Source: Pyrodictium delaneyi (GTDB lineage Archaea; Thermoproteota; Thermoprotei_A; Sulfolobales; Pyrodictiaceae). From it: a stretch of DNA of 10,370 nt. The stretch spans positions 1-10,370 of the forward strand of contig DQVR01000056.1 in the NCBI GenBank assembly GCA_015661645.1. The letters are read 5' to 3'. The notes under the pieces were generated by a model. It saw nothing but the letters and a program-made list of their open reading frames with translations, searched no databases and was not told where the DNA came from. The translations under genes were made by a program, and so were the position numbers. This document shows positions 1 through 5,093 of the stretch, piece by piece (the stretch's first letter is position 1; each line of letters begins with the position of its first letter).

Positions 1-2
1 AT

Positions 3-131
3 AACAATCCTCCTCGTGCACCAGTGTTGTTCCTCTTTGCCGCTCCCTGTGCAGTACTATCCAAGCTATTTAATGTCCCCGAGAAGAGTTTCAACCTAGT
101 ATTCTACGAGCAGGGTAGTGAAGCGGAGTAG
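3..131 (+). CDS. C-terminal tail of an unidentified protein, cut by the window edge
   Basis: An open frame enters from the left edge and ends at TAG 129-131, giving about 42 residues. It reads NNPPRAPVLFLFAAPCAVL at the start and finishes with SFNLVFYEQGSEAE. Codon choice (CTA, GTA, GAG, AAG, TAC) matches the certain genes here, and the hydrophobic stretch followed by a charged end looks like a natural C-terminus. There is no start codon in the window, so this can only be the end of a gene that begins outside it. The family is not recognisable from so short a piece. The following 12 bases contain no further stop in this frame, so the same frame continues into the doubtful ORF at 144-290. Confidence 0.45.
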   Translation, partial: NNPPRAPVLFLFAAPCAVLSKLFNVPEKSFNLVFYEQGSEAE

Positions 132-143
132 AATGTTGCTACT

Positions 144-290
144 ATGGAGTGGCTATGTGTCAGTAAGGATAGGACCTCTTCATCCCTCCCTCTAAGTATA
201 GTGGAGTTTCGCAGGAGGCTCAGCCGGGGTTCTTTCACTCATCTGTGTAGGAATGGTGTGAATAGCCTAGAGCTTGGTATATATGAGTAG
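144..290 (+). CDS. Possible small ORF of 48 residues, doubtful
   Basis: ATG 144 to TAG 288-290 encodes 48 residues, beginning MEWLCVSKDRTSSSLPLSIV and ending NSLELGIYE. It is in the same frame as the tail ending at 131, separated by one TAG and 12 bases. A GGAG lies at 125-128, about 15 bases upstream, which is too far for a convincing ribosome binding site. The composition is serine- and arginine-rich with no recognisable domain. It could be a real small gene, a decayed extension of the upstream gene, or chance; chance cannot be excluded at this length. Its end overlaps the candidate promoter of the radical SAM gene. Confidence 0.22.
   Translation: MEWLCVSKDRTSSSLPLSIVEFRRRLSRGSFTHLCRNGVNSLELGIYE
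276..285 (+). promoter_or_regulatory. Candidate TATA box for the radical SAM gene
   Basis: GGTATATATG at 276-285 is the best TATA-like element upstream of the radical SAM gene. An archaeal start site about 25 bases downstream would fall near 305-310, leaving a leader of roughly 30 bases before ATG 338. No clear SD sequence lies in that leader. Confidence 0.4.
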
Positions 291-337
291 CTGGTTCCCG
301 ACAAGAGGGAGAACAGGCTACAGGATACGATACTGTG

Positions 338-1111
338 ATGGAGGTAGGTCTAGTGAGTGGGGATTCGCGTATAAAGGGTTTTGACCCGATTAGGCTAGCC
401 GAAACGATAGAGCAAAGGGTTGTATCTGGTAGTAAGCGCAAATACTACAGGTTTAGAGGAAGCAGGTTCTACGGCGGAAGCGCAGTAGGAGACGTCGTAG
501 GTTGTAATCTTCGTTGTGCATTCTGCTGGACAGGACGGCCTAGAGACGATCTACGGCTAGGCTTCCTTGTAGCGCCGGAAGAGGCATATCGAAGACTAGA
601 TAGCATAGCCGGAATGAGGGGCTATAAGTACGTAAGATTGTCTGGAGGAGAACCCACGATAGGATTCAATCACCTCCAGAGACTCATAGAGCTCTTCGAG
701 CAAAATAGTACCCGCATATTCATTCTCGAAACTAATGGTATACTCATAGGGGCTAGGCGTGAGTATGCCAGAGCGCTTTCAAAGTTCCGTAGGTTGCACG
801 TACGTGTATCGATAAAAGCTTGTAGCCCCGAACTCTTCACAAGATTGACTGGTGCTAGTCCCGACTTCTACGGGTATCCTATCCGTGCCGTAAAACACCT
901 GGCTGATTACGGCGTATCGTTCCATGTAGCGATATTTGCTGCCTTTGGAGACGAGTCATGCTGGGCACGGCTGCTTGAAAGTCTCGCGGACGCCGCAGGA
1001 CCTGGTTTACTGGAAAGTATAGAAGTAGAGCCTTTAGTGCTATATCCGCCTGCAAAGCGTAGACTACAGCTTCTAGGATTAAAGCCTAGATTCTACTACG
1101 AGCCGAGGTAG
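338..1111 (+). CDS. Radical SAM protein of unknown substrate (probably the COG5014-like archaeal group)
   Basis: Cytoplasmic iron-sulfur enzyme expected to cleave S-adenosylmethionine to a 5'-deoxyadenosyl radical; the substrate is unknown. Counting from GTG 335, the [4Fe-4S] motif CxxxCxxC is C57-C61-C64 (GCNLRCAFCW), the SAM-binding SGGEP is 103-107, and ETNG at 132-135 marks the next strand. At about 257 residues it is a minimal radical SAM barrel with no SPASM or extra cluster domain. FYGGSAVGDVVGCNLRC resembles an uncharacterised archaeal family I remember as COG5014; that assignment is from memory. GTG 335 and ATG 338 are adjacent in-frame starts, and ATG is preferred. The next gene starts 12 bases after this stop in the same frame, suggesting co-transcription. 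Alternatives are a QueE-like or tRNA-modifying radical SAM enzyme, but no diagnostic residues settle this. Confidence 0.85.
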   Translation: MEVGLVSGDSRIKGFDPIRLAETIEQRVVSGSKRKYYRFRGSRFYGGSAVGDVVGCNLRCAFCWTGRPRDDLRLGFLVAPEEAYRRLDSIAGMRGYKYVRLSGGEPTIGFNHLQRLIELFEQNSTRIFILETNGILIGARREYARALSKFRRLHVRVSIKACSPELFTRLTGASPDFYGYPIRAVKHLADYGVSFHVAIFAAFGDESCWARLLESLADAAGPGLLESIEVEPLVLYPPAKRRLQLLGLKPRFYYEPR

Positions 1112-1123
1112 GGTGTTGATGTA

Positions 1124-1519
1124 GTGGTACAGATAACCAGCATAAAGGTATCTAATGAGTTCTGTAAGGCCCCTATTGGCAGTGCAAGCGTCATAGACGC
1201 GTATGACTCGCCCATAGAGACTATCGTGAGGCTATCTTGCAAGTCAATAGGGCTAAATGTGTGTAGGAAAACCACGCCTAGTCTATTACGTGTGCTGCGG
1301 CTCATTGCTATGGATTTGTATGCTGTGTACAGCGGGCTTGGGCTCGACAATGTAGTAGTCGAGGAGCAAAGGCATAAAGAACTAGGCACAGTACTAATAG
1401 CTAAGAGGCCTGGCTGTGGAGCTGTGCAGCTAGATATAGAGTATGGCGATGGAGGCGTAATGAGAATCAAAGTGTCATGCGGTAAAGCTATTTATGAATG
1501 TAACATCAAGTGTCAGTGA
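1124..1519 (+). CDS. Unrecognised 131-residue protein with seven cysteines
   Basis: Not recognised. The start is GTG 1124, with GAGGT at 1105-1109 inside the preceding gene's last codons as a weak, rather distant SD (14 bases). Seven cysteines (C14, C39, C47, C98, C119, C126, C130) are many for 131 residues. The last three, in VSCGKAIYECNIKCQ, form a CX6CX3C arrangement that could bind metal or an iron-sulfur cluster. A predicted helical centre (about 50-70) is followed by strand-like segments (87-125). There is no signal peptide or membrane segment. It is in the same frame as the radical SAM gene, 12 bases beyond its TAG, so the two are probably co-transcribed and may work together. Coding is supported by codon use and by the protein-like hydrophobic pattern. 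Confidence 0.6.
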   Translation: MVQITSIKVSNEFCKAPIGSASVIDAYDSPIETIVRLSCKSIGLNVCRKTTPSLLRVLRLIAMDLYAVYSGLGLDNVVVEEQRHKELGTVLIAKRPGCGAVQLDIEYGDGGVMRIKVSCGKAIYECNIKCQ

Positions 1520-1622
1520 GGCGGGCCATTTCATCGCCTCCATAACTTCACGCAGAGGTGGACGGCTCAAAGAGTGCGTAACATCATCATCCGCAGTCCT
1601 TACGTTAAGTATAGTAAGATAG

Positions 1623-1652
1623 TAAGTATGGAAGGTATACCTCTTATACTTA
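1623..1652. repeat. 30-bp imperfect palindrome, operator-like
   Basis: The outer arms TAAGTAT (1623-1629) and ATACTTA (1646-1652) are exact inverted copies, and the centre GGTATACC (1634-1641) is a perfect 8-bp palindrome. Only three positions per side between them fail to match, and two of these could be G-T pairs in RNA. A second TAAGTAT occurs just upstream, near 1605. The symmetry about a single centre suits binding of a dimeric regulator; as RNA it would make a hairpin with almost no loop. Confidence 0.45.
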
Positions 1653-1682
1653 TGTACAGAGATAGCGTAATTTAGCCTGCTT

Positions 1683-1716
1683 ATTTCTCTACATTTTTCT
1701 ACTCATTTTTCTACTA
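1683..1716 (+). terminator. T-rich tandem repeat, likely terminator of the radical SAM unit
   Basis: Three near-identical units follow each other: ATTTCTCTAC (1683-1692), ATTTTTCTACTC (1693-1704) and ATTTTTCTACTA (1705-1716). Each carries an oligo-T run, the last two of five T. Archaeal transcription ends at such T-stretches without needing a hairpin. It lies about 165 bases beyond the stop at 1519, so the mRNA would have a long 3' tail. Confidence 0.5.
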
Positions 1717-1769
1717 TCTAAGTTACATGCCTACCATATCGTCTACTTCGTGAGAATAATGTGGTTTCC

Positions 1770-1907
1770 TTAGACCTTGTAGGCAGGGGTCGGTGCTGCG
1801 CGGCTCTTCACCGTGTCCCGGCTGTATAGCCGGGCTCCGCCCTTTCGAGCCTCTTCATCCCCTAGCTTAAGTGCTCTAAATAGAGTCTTATAGTTATGTC
1901 CTTTAAC
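1770..1907 (-). pseudogene. Coding-like fragment without a start, possible remnant of a lost gene
   Basis: On the minus strand a frame is open from just after a TGA (1908-1910) to TAA (1770-1772), giving 45 residues. These include GHNYKTLFRALKLGDEEARK and end SRAAPTPAYKV. Codons are those of genuine genes here (CTA, AAG, GAG, GCC, CGG, TAC) and GC content is higher than in the surrounding gap. It has no ATG, GTG or TTG near its beginning. In another frame just upstream a second short open stretch reads KDHYYNKLELKDITIRLYLEHLS, which could be the same gene after a frameshift. A decayed transposon gene of the TnpB type is possible but I see no catalytic motif. It could also be a chance ORF over a structured RNA. 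Confidence 0.3.
1817..1834. repeat. Perfect 7-bp hairpin
   Basis: CCCGGCT (1817-1823) and AGCCGGG (1828-1834) are exact inverted copies around the 4-base loop GTAT. It stands in the GC-rich patch of an otherwise A/T-rich gap. It may be a structured RNA element, or simply fall within the minus-strand coding fragment, where it encodes ARLYSR. Confidence 0.5.
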
Positions 1908-1939
1908 TCAAGTTTATTATAGTAATGGTCCTTCCTCCG

Positions 1940-1978
1940 GATAATACCTTTAGTCTATCATTGTGACCGATAATACCT
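1940..1978 (+). promoter_or_regulatory. Duplicated GATAATACCT element at the promoter of the TGT-like gene
   Basis: The decamer GATAATACCT occurs at 1940-1949 and again at 1969-1978, 29 bases apart. The second copy sits 28 to 19 bases before ATG 1997, the usual place of an archaeal TATA box for a leaderless mRNA. No SD is present before that ATG, which supports leaderless initiation. Another A/T element, TTTATTATA, lies at 1913-1921. Which of these TFB/TBP actually uses cannot be told from sequence alone. Confidence 0.4.
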
Positions 1979-1996
1979 AATACTTGGCGCGTCACC

Positions 1997-3124
1997 ATGG
2001 GCGGATTCAAGCTGATTCTAGGAACGCCTATAAACGCGGTTCCTCACCCCTGGTCAATTCTCCCAGTATCCGGAATAATGGTAAATGCATACGACATACT
2101 GAGGGTGGGGCTTAGCCGGGTACGCGGGAGAGGCCTACGCAAGCTCCTCGGCATAGATGACGACATAGAGCTCTGGATAGATAGTGGCGGCTATCAGTTT
2201 CTTAAGCGCGGCATCGACCCGGGGACCTATAAAATAGCCAAAGTCTACAAGGAGGTAGATGCGGACTACTACATAAGTCTAGACTATCCTCCCGGCCCTC
2301 TAGACGACAATAGTACGCGTGCGAGGAAGATAGCCAGAACAATATCAAGCTTTATGTCGCTTAAGAATACGCTAAGAAGCCTAGTTGAAGAGGGTAGACT
2401 AATTCCAGTATTCCATATGGCAGTAGGAGAGTCCCTAAGACTACAGCTCCGTAGCTACGAGCCGCATACCTATATAGCTGCAGCAGGAGGCCTTATACCA
2501 CATTTTATGCAGAGGTCGGGAAAGAGTTCGAGGCTCAAGGCAGTGATATTCCTCACCCTCTTGAGGAAACTATGGCGGGGAAAGCTGCACGCACTCGGAC
2601 TTGCTTCTGCAGCCGTTATTCCACTACTTAGGATAATCGGAGTAGATAGTGGCGATACACAGACGTGGCGCCACAAGGCAGCCTTTGGCAAGATAATTGT
2701 CCCGGGGCTCGGTGAGCGCCATATAAGCGGACAGAAAGTACGCTTCGGTCCTGCAACGCTGCGTGAAGACGAGATGGGCACTTACCGGAAGTTCGTAAGC
2801 AAAGCCGCAGATCTACTTAACATAACGCATGAGAGCCTAGTCTCTAGCTTTGAAGCACGTGCGCTATTCAACGCATGGATATTGCTAGAAGTTGCTAGTA
2901 ATGGAGGAACATACCAGGGGACAAGCAGACCCTTCATAAAGCTATACGAGGCTGCCAAGGTGTTAAGCAAGCTACCGCCAGATGAGCTTGAAGCTAAGCT
3001 TGCTATGCTGTTAGAGACTACAGCGCATACCGTACAACCAAGAGGATCGCTAATAGAGATGAAATCCATAGAACGCACGCCGAGTTCGGTAACTGGCATG
3101 ACAACCACTATGGAGGAGGCGTAG
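1997..3124 (+). CDS. Cysteine-free TGT-superfamily paralogue, possibly DpdA-like
   Basis: A TIM-barrel transglycosylase relative, 375 residues. TGT-type landmarks occur in order: SGIMVNAYDIL (25-35) like GxxxTNAYLL; IDSGGYQ (61-67), D62 matching the substrate-binding Asp of DSGGFQ/DSGAYQ; LD at 95-96; AAAGGLIP (161-168) like the family's GG-V/L-P; HALG (198-201) like HLFG; and IGVDSGDTQTW (214-224), where D220 aligns with the nucleophilic Asp of DLFDSA. Known TGTs exchange guanine in tRNA, or in DNA for DpdA, for a 7-deazaguanine base. The protein has no cysteine at all, so the CxCxxC zinc site is gone, and the usual zinc His (LALHNL) is replaced in RALFNAW (F291). There is no PUA domain. The substrate (tRNA, DNA or other) is therefore open. 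ATG 1997 has no SD and is probably leaderless. The gene faces the minus-strand gene ending at 3175. Confidence 0.75.
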   Translation: MGGFKLILGTPINAVPHPWSILPVSGIMVNAYDILRVGLSRVRGRGLRKLLGIDDDIELWIDSGGYQFLKRGIDPGTYKIAKVYKEVDADYYISLDYPPGPLDDNSTRARKIARTISSFMSLKNTLRSLVEEGRLIPVFHMAVGESLRLQLRSYEPHTYIAAAGGLIPHFMQRSGKSSRLKAVIFLTLLRKLWRGKLHALGLASAAVIPLLRIIGVDSGDTQTWRHKAAFGKIIVPGLGERHISGQKVRFGPATLREDEMGTYRKFVSKAADLLNITHESLVSSFEARALFNAWILLEVASNGGTYQGTSRPFIKLYEAAKVLSKLPPDELEAKLAMLLETTAHTVQPRGSLIEMKSIERTPSSVTGMTTTMEEA

Positions 3125-3174
3125 ATGAGCCCAGAACAGCTCGGCACATCGAACGTTTGGCCACATAAGTAGCC

Positions 3175-3600
3175 CTACGCGATTACTACTTGGTTGCCTC
3201 CGCGCCGCTTGGCCCTTCTCAGTATAGAGAGGGCATAGCGTCTAAACGGTGTAGCCGTGTATGCCTCTCTCCTATCGTTGGCAGGCCTGCCAAGCACGTA
3301 GCCCTTAACAGCTACTATGGTCACGCCTACCCCTAAGCGGTTCAGCTCTTGCTTTATATATTCAAGGTCTTGTATCAGTTCCTCCGGCTCGACAAGAGGT
3401 ATCTCTATAACAACTTCTTCTGTCCCACGGGCCTCGTCAAGACCATAGATGACAACGCCTTGCCACTTCCTAACAAACATCTCTACTAAGCTAGTCAGCA
3501 ACCCTGTAGCTGGATTAGGGCTATACTCGCTCCATCCCCGCTCTTCCACGACTTCACCAAACCGGTCTAGGTCTATAATGACTATTGCCCCCTCAGTCAT
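3175..3600 (-). CDS. Single GGDEF-like domain resembling GTP cyclohydrolase III
   Basis: 141 residues from ATG 3600. VIIDLDRFG (7-15) fits the metal-binding first strand of GGDEF/cyclase folds and of archaeal GTP cyclohydrolase III (IQIDNYG in the Methanocaldococcus enzyme as I recall it). SPNP (27-30), then LTSLVEMF and GVVIYGLDE (48-56), parallel that enzyme's TPNP...LFYTRFD. The C-terminal RRAKRRGGNQVVI (128-140) parallels the GGDEF ending AKxxGRNRV. The archaeal enzyme has two such domains (about 250 residues) and converts GTP to the formamidopyrimidine FAPy; this has one, so it may act as a dimer, be a different nucleotide-binding protein, or be inactive. GGDEF itself is replaced by YGLDE. 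A TTG start at 3627 would add nine residues (MKERKKQGC), but ATG 3600 aligns better with the family. It is transcribed toward the TGT-like gene. Confidence 0.6.
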   Translation of the reverse strand: MTEGAIVIIDLDRFGEVVEERGWSEYSPNPATGLLTSLVEMFVRKWQGVVIYGLDEARGTEEVVIEIPLVEPEELIQDLEYIKQELNRLGVGVTIVAVKGYVLGRPANDRREAYTATPFRRYALSILRRAKRRGGNQVVIA

Positions 3601-3676
3601 GCAGCCCTGCTTTTTCCTCTCCTTCAAGGCGGCACACCGTGTTGCCGAACTAGACCCTCCACAATACCACTAGTCG

Positions 3677-3697
3677 ACTTAAACGGATGTGTTAAAT
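3677..3697 (+). promoter_or_regulatory. Candidate TATA elements for glutamate dehydrogenase
   Basis: ACTTAAAC (3677-3684) and GTTAAATC (3690-3697) are two A/T elements in the 142-bp divergent gap. Starts about 25 bases downstream would fall near 3705-3720, just before the SD at 3725. Either could be the true TATA box. Confidence 0.3.
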
Positions 3698-3724
3698 CCT
3701 AGCCTCTCAAGCTATGCAATTATT

Positions 3725-3733
3725 GGAGGAGGT
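3725..3733 (+). promoter_or_regulatory. Strong Shine-Dalgarno that fixes the glutamate dehydrogenase start
   Basis: GGAGGAGGT at 3725-3733 ends 9 bases before ATG 3743. It is inside the longer frame that begins at GTG 3689, which lacks any SD, so ATG 3743 is the true start. Confidence 0.8.
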
Positions 3734-3742
3734 CTGCCCGGT

Positions 3743-5011
3743 ATGTCCTTCACTGACTCCCGGCGCCTCCTACTTGAGGCTGAGAAGATTCTTCGCCGTG
3801 CAGTAGAGCTTCTCGGATACAGTGAGGACGTTTATAATGCACTTAGGCTTCCGGAGCGCGTGATACAAGTTAAGATCCCCGTGCGTATGGACGATGGTCG
3901 CGTTAAAGTTTTCATTGGCTGGAGGAGCCAGCACAACAGTGCTCTAGGCCCCTACAAGGGGGGTATACGCTTCCATCCCGCCGTTACCATGGAGGAGGTA
4001 ATAGCCCTTAGCATGATGATGACGTGGAAGAATGCTCTGGCGGAACTGCCCTACGGAGGGGGCAAGGGCGGCGTCAAAGTGGATCCGCATGTGCTTTCGA
4101 AAAGAGAGTTAGAGGAGCTCTCCCGTGGCTACATGCGGGGCATATACAAGTACATTGGTCCCGACACGGATATACCCGCTCCAGATGTCTACACTAGCCC
4201 ACAGATAATGGCATGGATGATGGACGAGTACTATAGGCTAACAGGGGAGAACAAGCTCGGGGTTATAACGGGAAAGCCTAAGCTCCTAGGAGGCTTTGAG
4301 ACTAGGATAATAGCTACAGGATTTGGCGTAGCAGTAGCGGCAAGAGAGGCTGCAAAGAAAATGTGGGGAGGAGTAGAGGGGAGAACGGTAGCGATACAGG
4401 GGTATGGCAACGTAGGCTACTATGCCGCCAAGTTCCTCCACGAGATGGGTGCTACGGTAGTAGCAGTCAGCGATAGCCGTGGAGGCATATACAGCTCAAA
4501 GGGCCTCAACCCCGACGAGGTAAAACAGGTAAAGAGCAAGACTGGATCAGTTATAAACTACGAGAATGCAGAGAAGAGGATTACTAACGAGGAGTTACTG
4601 GAGCTAGATGTGGACATACTAATACCGGCAGCGATAGAATACGTGATAACAGAGGAGAACGCTCCGAGAATAAAGGCAAAGCTCATCGTTGAGGGTGCAA
4701 ACGGCCCAGTAACTGCTGCCGCCGATGAGTATCTCTCACAGAGAGGTGTCGTAATAGTACCAGATATACTTGCTAGTGCGGGCGGAGTTATAATGAGTCA
4801 TATAGAGTGGGTAGACAACCGCATCGGTGGATGGATAAGTGAAGAAGAAGCCCGCCGCAAGCTAGAGGAAAAGATGGTTAGAATCACGCTGGCTGTCTGG
4901 GAGTTCTGGCACAGCAAGCTCGAGCCAGGAAAACACAGTATGAGAGACGCGGCATACTCTCTAGCAGTCAAGCGTGTTGTCGAAGCTATGCAGCTTCGTG
5001 GCCTCCTCTAA
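3743..5011 (+). CDS. gdhA: Glutamate dehydrogenase
   Basis: Reversible oxidative deamination of glutamate to 2-oxoglutarate and ammonia in the cytoplasm; archaeal enzymes are homohexamers. 422 residues from ATG 3743, the normal length for hyperthermophile GDH (about 420). Substrate-domain motifs are GPYKGGIRFHP (69-79, K72), K96 in MTWKNAL, the catalytic lysine K108 in PYGGGKGGV, and PAPDV (145-149, D148). The nucleotide-binding fold carries GYGNVG (220-225), with D244 in VSDSRGG at the end of the second strand. NAD versus NADP preference cannot be decided from this. A further 18 residues back to GTG 3689 (MLNPSLSSYAIIGGGLPG) are rejected on the SD and on family length. The gene is monocistronic, divergent from the GGDEF-like gene and convergent with glyoxylate reductase, 82 bp apart. 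Confidence 0.97.
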   Translation: MSFTDSRRLLLEAEKILRRAVELLGYSEDVYNALRLPERVIQVKIPVRMDDGRVKVFIGWRSQHNSALGPYKGGIRFHPAVTMEEVIALSMMMTWKNALAELPYGGGKGGVKVDPHVLSKRELEELSRGYMRGIYKYIGPDTDIPAPDVYTSPQIMAWMMDEYYRLTGENKLGVITGKPKLLGGFETRIIATGFGVAVAAREAAKKMWGGVEGRTVAIQGYGNVGYYAAKFLHEMGATVVAVSDSRGGIYSSKGLNPDEVKQVKSKTGSVINYENAEKRITNEELLELDVDILIPAAIEYVITEENAPRIKAKLIVEGANGPVTAAADEYLSQRGVVIVPDILASAGGVIMSHIEWVDNRIGGWISEEEARRKLEEKMVRITLAVWEFWHSKLEPGKHSMRDAAYSLAVKRVVEAMQLRGLL

Positions 5012-5093
5012 TACTAGAATGGCTCTGGAGGAAAAGAAGGTATCTTAAGTACTAGCAGCTGCCTGGCGCTTGTTACAGTGCATGGGGCCGTGG

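Larger units (their letters stand above)
1520..1996. other. 477-bp gap without a complete gene
   Basis: No complete ORF with a start fits here on either strand. The gap holds a 30-bp imperfect palindrome (1623-1652), a T-rich terminator-like tandem repeat (1683-1716), a coding-like fragment on the minus strand (1770-1907) that contains a perfect 7-bp hairpin (1817-1834), and a duplicated TATA-like decamer (1940-1978) before the next gene. I looked for tRNA (TTCRANY T-loop with 5-bp arm), C/D-box and H/ACA signatures and found none that fit. Confidence 0.6.

Noticed and set aside
287..321. Hairpin GTAGC...GCTAC with GGTTC/GAAC pairing just after the TATA element
   Set aside because: It needs mismatches and a bulge, and the predicted transcript would start near 305-310, inside it, so it would not be transcribed whole from that promoter.
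235..441. Minus-strand ORF of 68 residues opposite the radical SAM start
   Set aside because: It lies over the certain coding frame on the other strand and has no domain; a shadow.
1540..1600. C/D-box sRNA on the minus strand (ATGATGA near 1590, CTGA near 1515)
   Set aside because: The boxes are about 66 bases apart and the internal C' and D' boxes do not fall at guide spacing (about 12 bases).
1780..1865. tRNA-like region with a TTTCGAGC loop sequence
   Set aside because: The five bases on each side of the putative T-loop do not pair, and there is no D-arm or acceptor stem.
3125..3172. 15-codon ORF starting ATG 3125 right after the TGT-like stop
   Set aside because: Too short, no SD, and it runs to the end of the convergent gene; chance.
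3601..3627. TTG 3627 as the start of the GGDEF-like protein
   Set aside because: The nine added residues are basic and unlike the family; ATG 3600 places the first strand as in GTP cyclohydrolase III.
5012..5093. Terminator between glutamate dehydrogenase and glyoxylate reductase
   Set aside because: Only a modest pyrimidine run (CCTTCTTTTCC on the minus strand, about 5027-5038) is present; too weak to list as a feature.
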